Below the pieces are notes generated by a model. That model was not told the origin of the DNA, made no database searches, and saw only the letters and a program-made list of their open reading frames with translations. From Kuschelorhynchus macadamiae (lineage: Eukaryota > Arthropoda > Insecta > Coleoptera > Curculionidae), in contig JAUTXW010000347.1 of assembly GCA_030620095.1 (NCBI GenBank), forward strand, positions 1,082,501 through 1,146,500: a DNA stretch of 64,000 nt, given 5' to 3'. Position 1 is the stretch's first letter. Each line of letters opens with the position of its first letter. The translations under genes were made by a program, and so were the position numbers. Below are positions 56,700 to 64,000 of this stretch, piece by piece.

Positions 56700-57571
56700 C
56701 TACAATACTAAATTAATGTATGCAATGTAGGAAAAAATACAATATCTAAGTAAAATATAAGAAAATATTTATATAAATATATTATATAGACATCTACATT
56801 TTTGTTGTTTTCTAATACACATTGTTTAAGCGAAGACTCAAATGAACGTGTATCCTTATTTAACAAAGAATTCGTTAGGGGATTAATACATTTGCAACGA
56901 CCTTCGAAATATTGACGTACGATGCTGATGAGGTGATTTCTACGTATATTAAAGCTGTGGACATCAGTGTACAACAAGAATCTTCTCTTGTACGTCGGCA
57001 GCCAAGAAACCTGAGATAACCCCGACGAAGTCGAAATTTTTCTAGGAATGTTAAAAATAAACCGTACGTAACAATTCTGAATTCGCTGCATTTGTTTCAG
57101 ACAAGGACCGTAAAGTATATCTCCAAAATTGAGATGAGATAATACAAGAGCTTCACTTAAGAATATCTTTGATCTTCTATTTAGCAGAGGTGTTGTGTGA
57201 AAGAGAAAATTTAAATAGAGAAGAACAGTGGGCCTAATATAGGTTCTTGAGGACTCTCATTACTACTAAGCATAGACGTTGAATTAGCTCTTTCATAATG
57301 AACATACTGATAACGTTCAGATAGCTTTTATTAGTTTCAATCCGGCATTGTGGATATTGTATAAAGTTGCTAATAAAATTTCATGATGTATTGTATCAAA
57401 CGCTTTAGTATAATCTAATAGAACTAAAGCAGTTAGGAAACCTTTATCAGTAGAACATAAAATAGCATCAGTGACAGAAAGTAACGTGATTGCGCAACTA
57501 TGCATCGTTCTGAAACTCGACTGATTCACTAGTAAAATATAAAAGGCACCAACATGATGCTTTATTTGCAT
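56700..57571 (-). pseudogene. LINE reverse-transcriptase fragment, two blocks
   Basis: The minus strand shows an RT block at 57571-57317 (QSSFRTMHSCAITLLSVTDA then VLLDYTKAFDTIHHEILLAT, RT motif A with its Asp). A gap and frame changes follow, then a C-terminal block at 57091-56708 (MQRIQNCYVRFIFNIPRKIS, SWLPTYKRRFLLYTDVH). Part of the RT palm between the blocks is deleted. Orientation and type match the fragment at 54260-54826 but the sequence differs. Confidence 0.75.
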
Positions 57572-57589
57572 ACAATTTAACTAATTTAA

Positions 57590-58560
57590 ATAACTTATCT
57601 GTAGGCGTTACTGATGATGGTTCAACATACAATATGCCTCACAATATTCAAACAAATTCAACATAAAATTAAAAAAAAACCCTGTTTACACTCTATACAG
57701 AATAAAATCCGCGAAGTGCACCTATTTTTATTTGCGAGAGATTCACTTTTTCATTCAAATTAGGAACAGACGGAACAAGTTTCTGTTCAATTGATAAACA
57801 AGCTAAGGCATTAAGCCTGTCTTGACACATAATACTCCATAGAAATGTCTTTATCGTAAGTCCAGTAAAGTAAACAGAAATATTGGCACCAGGCCTACAA
57901 ACTTTGAAAGCGAATTAACACGTAATCACTTCCGGTAAATTTCTTTGCAGCTCGGCGTTTATTATGAAGGTTTCCGTTTATTGGGCGCTTCTAGGTCACA
58001 ACGCATACCACGTGTTTGCTGCGAGCTGTTATTGGATGGGCCGCCAAAACGTCACTTCGCAGTGCGACAACCACTGCATGACGTCGAAAGATGAATATAC
58101 GAGGGAACGCGTATGATGTATTATTTAGAGTCACAGAATGCGCTTTGCAGGAGTGAACAAAACAATGCAAACGTTAAAGCTGAATTCAAATTATTATTTT
58201 TTGAAATGTGTGGCCAGTGTTGCAGATCTTATTATAGCACAACACCAAAGCGTAGAAGAATGTCAGTTCAAGAAACTAAAATATGTAGTATACGGCTTTT
58301 AAAAACATCTGTATTGTTCTTACAAAAAATGGTATCTGAATATTAAAATGGTAGTTAAAGTGGCACAATCAGGGGGGGCTATGGGGCTGCAGCTCCCCCC
58401 TAAGACAAAACGTATGACTTTCTCCCATAAATTAAGGGTATTATTTTGTCATTCAAATATAACAGTCAGGACTTTTTTTCGGTAATCAAAAATTATGAAC
58501 CATCAAGCTGGAAACCTCGTTGCGGTACTGATCAATCAACTGTTGTCTGTTTATACACTC
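57590..58560. other. No gene recognised; GC-richer patch with E-box and CRE-like words
   Basis: Between 57950 and 58110 base composition rises and the sequence holds CACGTG (58009) and TGACGTC (58079), unlike its surroundings. The frame at 58113-58346 has no family features. It could be an unrecognised repeat or a regulatory patch; the sequence alone does not decide. Confidence 0.35.
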
Positions 58561-58566
58561 ATATTA

Positions 58567-59508
<942 letters not shown>

Positions 59509-61434
59509 GCAGGGGTGCTCAAACGGCCGATCGCGAGTGCTTTTTAAGTAGATCTCGAGAAGAACAATTTTTTTAATAAGTAGGTACTTAACTAAACTAC
59601 AAAAATTTATTACGTAATAAAATAACACTCTGCTAGCGGCAAAAGGCGGCTTTATCAAAGGAACGCGAGGTACTTGTCAAAGAAAAGCCGCGTTTTTTAT
59701 TCTTGCCGCGTTTTTTATTCTTGCCGCTTTTCTAGAAATTTGGGGCAGCGCGTTTGACGGGAACATTCGAGACTTTCGTTCACGCCGATATAAATGTTGC
59801 GCCTGCAGGAATTGGAGTCATTCTGAATTGCAACTTGAAGGCAATACTACGTCGATACAAAGTTTATTATTAAATGGTACAAAATGAGTGCAGCGAAGAA
59901 ATCTAAAACGTAACATTTTAATAACGATTGGGAGGAAGAATTTTTGTTTTGTATGGTGAAGGATAAGTGCATTTGTCTTATTTGTCGTGCGTCAGTTGCA
60001 ATACCTAAGCGTGGTAACTTAGAGAGGCATCATAAAACGGTTCATAAAAACTATGAAAAGGAATTTCCGCCACAGAGTGAATTAAGAAAACGAAAAGTAC
60101 GTGATTTGATATCGCCAAACAAACCATGTTCACAAGACCAGCCAAACAATCAAAAGCTGCTACGATCGTGTCATTTAAAATATCTCGTATATTGGAGAAA
60201 CACAAGAAACCATTCGGAGATGGATCGGTTGTAAAGGAAGCATTTATTGAAGCGGGTGAGATGGCGGCTCACACGGACGTCAGGTGGTTGAGTCGCGGAA
60301 AATTCCTAGAAAGGTTTCAAGAATTATTGCCCGAAATAACAGCTTTTCTAGACGAAAAAAGTGATGACACTCAGATGTTGAAAAACGAAAAATGGCTGAC
60401 TGATTTGGCATTTTTGACTGACGTCACAATGCACTTAAACACCAGTAACTTGGAGCTTCAAGGTAAAGGAAAAACTGTTATTGGGATGATTAGCGCAGTA
60501 AACGCATTCAAAAGTAAATTGCAACTTATGATAGATCAACTGAAAAGAAAGGATCTGAAACATTTTCCGTCTTTGAAAGCAAGGATTCCTCAGTTGAATT
60601 ATGATACGTATGAAGCTGAATTATCAAATATTTTGGGACAATTCGAAATGCGTTTTTATGATTGCAGTAAATTGGCAAATGTAGTATCATTTTTGAGTTA
60701 TCCTTTTTCATGTAAAAACATTGAGGAATTAGCTACTGAAATAGCAAGTCAGTTTAATATGAACTCATGTTCTGTTGAAAATGAGTTGGTGCAGATTATA
60801 TCAGATATACATCTCAAAGCTACAGCATCTGATACAAATTTCTGGTGTTTTATATTTGAAGATAAATATCTGAATCTAAGGCAAATCGCCCTTCAACTGA
60901 CAGCAATGTTTGGGTCAACTTACTTGTGCGAGTCTGCATTTTCTGAAATGAAGATAATTAAGTTAAAATATCGCAATCGACTAACTGACGATCATATGTC
61001 ATCATGTTTGCGATTAGCACTCAGTGGTTACGTACCATCTTATGAAAAGTATGCTGAGGACATGCAGTGCCACGCTTCAACATCCAAAGTCACTCCTTAG
61101 TTAAGTTTAACATCATATGTAACTCTTTTGTTTTGTAACAATCAATAAACTCGCAATTTTGAATAACTATGAGTTTTTTCATTGATATTGTAGAGAAGAA
61201 CCTAACTAAACCTAACCGAAACCTTGACTAAACTAATGTATATTGTGCGGAAAGCTAATATCTATATATGCTACGGTACACCCAACCTAGGTAGGTAGGC
61301 AGGTAGGTAGGGTATATGTATCGTGTATGTACGACAACCCTGCATCACACATACTTGCAGCCTCTCAGAGTCGATCGTAAGTAGTCTAAAAATATTGAGG
61401 TAAATCGCCGGCAGTTCATGTTTGAGCACCACTG
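59509..61434 (+). mobile_element. hAT transposon, GTF2IRD2/ZBED type, copy 2, internally deleted
   Basis: Same ends as the element at 39538-42911: CAGGGGTGCTCAAAC at 59509, GTTTGAGCACCACTG ending 61434. The flanking duplication is imperfect, ATGTAATG against GTGTAATG (7 of 8). The 1.9-kb element lacks the first catalytic half of the transposase (jump after GEM at about 60262) but keeps the C-terminal part that copy 1 has lost. A (GTAG)n-like run is again present near 61290. Confidence 0.9.
59884..61100 (+). pseudogene. hAT transposase, copy 2, deleted and with nonsense change
   Basis: Starts MSAAKKSKT then a stop at 59911, with BED finger CLICRASVAIPKRGNLERHH preserved. A short deletion near 60113 shifts the frame. 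From 60126 a 324-codon open frame reads through an internal deletion (the catalytic Asp region is gone) into HTDVRWLSRGKFLERFQELL, ITAFLDEKSDDTQMLKNEKW, FLTDVTMHLNTSNLELQGK and the dimerisation part MFGSTYLCESAFSEMKIIKL, ending at 61100. It cannot be an active enzyme without its catalytic core. The long frame could still yield a DNA-binding or dimerising fragment, for which there is no evidence. Confidence 0.85.
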
Positions 61435-61442
61435 GTGTAATG

Positions 61443-62180
61443 TATTTTCGTTTCAAGTTACACCAGCGTCATAACAAAGATACCATGAACCCTGTCTGAA
61501 CAGTTTGTACGTTTGCCCTACACGGGGATCGCTACGGCGACCTGATGAGCTCTAAAAAAAACGAAATGGCGTTCGTCGTTTGATGCAAATGGATAATTGC
61601 GCCTGCGGCATTACAGAATATGTTCCAAAGTTACCTAGTTTCGAACAAATACAACTAATGTTAAAAATGACTTCTATATAAAATAAATTAAAAAAAAAAT
61701 ATATAAAAAAATTTTTGTTTATGAAGTATCGAAATAATTAAAAAATAGTTAAGTTTACATAAACACAGAATTTCCAAAAATTTAAATAGTTTCTTATAAG
61801 TTAGAGCTTTTTGCCTTGAATAGAAACCACACGAATACTACGAAGTTTTTTGAAACGGTACAGTCATCCGCTTGATTCGTTAAAAGGCTGGTTAATTTGT
61901 AAATTTCTGAGAAAAATATTGTGTGCTTGCTTAATACACATTGGCTTTGAAACAAAAGCTCTTATTTGAAGAAAAAAATTAATAACCGCCCATCCCTACT
62001 CGTGACAACGACGCAACTTGTAATTGCTTATTTCATTTCAGAAAGTCAGTTCCCAACCACTAAATATGTTTGTAGTAACGTCGATAAATAACTATTAATA
62101 TAACGTTCATTTTGGTTTTCCTCAACCAAGTGCTTTCCTGTTGGCATCCAAACGTTGACTCTATACATCAACCGACCAGC
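61443..62180. other. No gene recognised
   Basis: AT-rich intergenic DNA between the hAT copy and the MITE upstream of Dr1. No open frame or paired repeat ends worth naming. Confidence 0.45.
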
Positions 62181-62756
62181 CAGTGTTACTGCACTACTGT
62201 TTTAACAGTAGATCTACTGTTTTATCTTCCACCTACTGTTTTCACGTTTAAATCTTCTGTCCAAACCCATTAGTACAACATACGAAAAAAAAAGCGCTAG
62301 TGACTCCAATTTTGCCATCTATGCACACTGAAGTTATCGTTAAAAAAATATCGATGTACATCGATATGAAAAATATCGATATTTTCAGTTGATGTACCGT
62401 CGTTTCATAAACATCTAAAAAGGTGCATCGCTAATCGCCGCCTGATTTTGGTAATAAATAAGCCGTCGGGGAATCCCCTACGTCAATGATTTACTTTTCA
62501 GACCGGTATTCCCGTATAGATAGATTAGAGTGCGTTCTAACGCGTGAGTTTTAATAGTTGTAATAAGCTCTCCACATATAGCATTGTAGAAAAATTATTT
62601 ATTAATGAGGTCAAAAGAAAACGTCCTATTTTTTTTTATATTTTGTTTATTTTATGAAAAAAAAACGCGTTAAATAAAATCTACTTTTCAGACAGAAAAA
62701 TCTACTGTTTTTTGTCCTGTCCTACTATCGAGTGAAAAATCCATCTGGCAACACTG
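62181..62756. mobile_element. MITE-like element just upstream of Dr1
   Basis: Ends CAGTGTTACTGC (62181) and, inverted, CAGTGTTGCCAG (to 62756), flanked by CGACCAGC and CGCCCAAC (6 of 8 identical), which suggests an old hAT/P-like insertion. CTACTGTTTT-type words recur four or more times near both ends. It has no coding capacity. It ends 140 bp before the Dr1 ATG, so it lies in the promoter or 5' UTR region. Confidence 0.6.
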
Positions 62757-62896
62757 CGCCCAACACTACTCAAATCGACAACTGATTGACATAGCCCATT
62801 CCTATGACAAACAGCTGATATTTTATAAACAAAAGAAAAGAAACATATTTTTAAGGTTGATTGTTTTTGTTCGAGAACAAAATTTTGGTATAAATT

Positions 62897-63140
62897 ATGT
62901 CTAATCCAAATAGGTCGAGCGAATTACCAGGCAACACGGAAGATGATGAACTAACGTTACCACGTGCAAGTATTAACAAAATGATTAAAGAACTAGTACC
63001 ATCTGTCCGAATAGCCAATGAAGCAAGGGAGTTGGTTCTAAATTGTTGTACGGAATTTATCCACTTACTTAGCTCAGAGGCGAATGAAATTTGTAACCAG
63101 CTGAATAAGAAAACAATAAATGCAGAACATGTTTTAATGG
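62897..63140 (+). CDS. Dr1: Dr1/NC2-beta, first coding exon (histone-fold repressor)
   Basis: NC2-beta forms a histone-fold dimer with DRAP1/NC2-alpha that binds TBP on DNA and blocks or redirects preinitiation complex assembly in the nucleus. The exon starts MSNPNRSSELPGNTEDDELT and contains LPRASINKMIKELVPSVRIA, ELVLNCCTEFIHLLSSEANE and ICNQLNKKTINAEHVL. This is the H2B-like histone fold, very close to known Dr1 proteins. The donor G/GTAAGC after 63140 leaves one base of the next codon, where other Dr1 proteins continue with Ala-Leu. The continuing frame to 63187 is intron. The remaining exons lie beyond the right edge. The ATG is the first in frame and follows a plausible 5' UTR. Confidence 0.95.
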
Positions 63141-63562
63141 GTAAGCATGTAATATATCATAGCTCAGTTTTGCCTCAAAACTGCTAGTTACTAAGCATTA
63201 GGCAAAAGGTGAATTTATACAAAAATAAAACAAGAAATAAGAACAATTGCTGCCAAACTCAGTAACACAACCATGTTCAATTCTGCTTTATCTATTGTAT
63301 TAACAATAGGTATTGTCAGCAACTTTAATAGTAACAATAAATTATCTTTATTTGAGTGATAAATATAAATATTTACATAGAGATAATGAAAATATTATAC
63401 CTACAGCATACCAAAAAGTTACACAAATTTTACAAAGAAAATAAATAGATCAACAATAATGTCAGTAAGAAAAATAAATGGACGTCAAAAAAAAAAAAAG
63501 AGAAAATTAACAAAATGCAATTACTTTTCTACTGAGAGAACAACTGCTTCCCCAGCTTTGTA
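63141..63562. other. Dr1 intron 1, AT-rich
   Basis: Starts with the GTAAGC donor. No coding sequence recognised; a T/A-rich region precedes the MITE at 63563. Confidence 0.6.
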
Positions 63563-63903
63563 CAGGGTGTCCGGATTTGGTTGCAAAAGCAGGGTATCTC
63601 GCTTATTTTTAAAGATAGAACCTTGCGGTTTTCACGAACCTGAGCTAATTTTTTGTGAAACTCACGAAGCCGTAAACAAAATTTTCATAGCCTTCTTCGT
63701 TTATGAGATACAGGGCAAAATAGAAAATTTTGCATTTTGGGACCCCCCTCGTATCTCGGTTATCCTTTAACTTAACGCAAAGGGAAAAACTGCTGCTTAT
63801 GCAGTTTTTTACGCTGGACCCAGTGGCGTAGTCATATTTTTCATTTGAGTTGTTATTTTTTAGATATGACCCAAAGTTGTGTTTTTTTAAATGGGACACC
63901 CTG
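63563..63903. mobile_element. Mariner-type MITE in Dr1 intron
   Basis: 341 bp with inverted ends CAGGGTGTCCGGATTTGG at left and CAGGGTGTCCCATTT read inward from the right, flanked by TA (63561-63562, 63904-63905). No transposase remnant; small frames inside are not protein-like. The ACAGGGTGT terminus is shared with the element ends at 1423 and 8513. Confidence 0.8.
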
Positions 63904-64000
63904 TATATTTGTCCAGAAATTGATTTGTCCTTTTAAAAGCTTCTCAAAAATATATAATAGTATGGGTCTATTTTAATAAACAACAACAAAAATCCTAATT

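Noticed and set aside
58380..58421. CAGGGGGGGCTATGGGGCTGCAGCTCC-like GC patch as a hAT terminus
   Set aside because: No inverted partner or 8-bp duplication could be found nearby.

Overview
The window looks like a TE-rich chromosomal segment of an insect, most likely a beetle or another insect with a large AT-rich genome. It has spliced host exons, a GC-rich coding signal against AT-rich introns, and DNA transposon, LINE, Penelope and Copia families typical of arthropods. I could run no database search, so the taxonomic guess rests on protein and element style only.

Two host genes are supported, both on the + strand. The first is an Axud1/CSRNP-family gene (cysteine/serine-rich nuclear protein). 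Its last three coding exons are at 20258-21032, 30438-30768 and 45375-45742; phases and splice sites agree. Its 5' exon(s) were not found in the window. The second is Dr1/NC2-beta, a histone-fold transcription repressor, whose first coding exon is at 62897-63140 and which runs off the right edge.

Everything else I can explain is mobile DNA, much of it nested. Region 1-8.5 kb: mariner-like terminal repeats (1423/8513) around a LINE, a decayed piggyBac and a THAP-carrying P/hAT-like element. Region 9.2-11.4 kb: a hAT element with 8-bp target duplications. Region 11.5-19 kb: two inverted Penelope copies, one interrupted by a LINE, all inside Harbinger-like ends, followed by a LINE tail. Axud1 intron 1 (21.0-30.4 kb): a deleted hAT holding a complete Tc1 element with an uninterrupted 339-aa transposase, then copy A of an unusual element with a CACAGG terminus. 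Axud1 intron 2 (30.8-45.4 kb): piggyBac, Tc1-like and ZMYM1-type hAT remnants, then a piggyBac split by copy B of the unusual element (3-bp target duplication) and by a second hAT (8-bp duplication), then a tandem repeat.

Downstream of Axud1: a DD41D mariner with about 460-bp inverted repeats and an apparent intron, carrying a Copia element that has lost its integrase; a Crypton-like tyrosine recombinase remnant; four (AT)n tracts among LINE and Tc1-like fragments; a deleted second hAT copy; and a MITE-like element ending about 140 bp before the Dr1 start codon.

The best candidate for something undescribed is the 2.3-kb element at 36925-39257 with its relative at 27078-29032. It encodes a zinc-cluster protein with a possible RNase-H-like transposase core, ends in CACAGG, and duplicates TTA/TAA at its target. 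I suggest a link to the CMC (CACTA/Mirage/Chapaev) group, as inference only.
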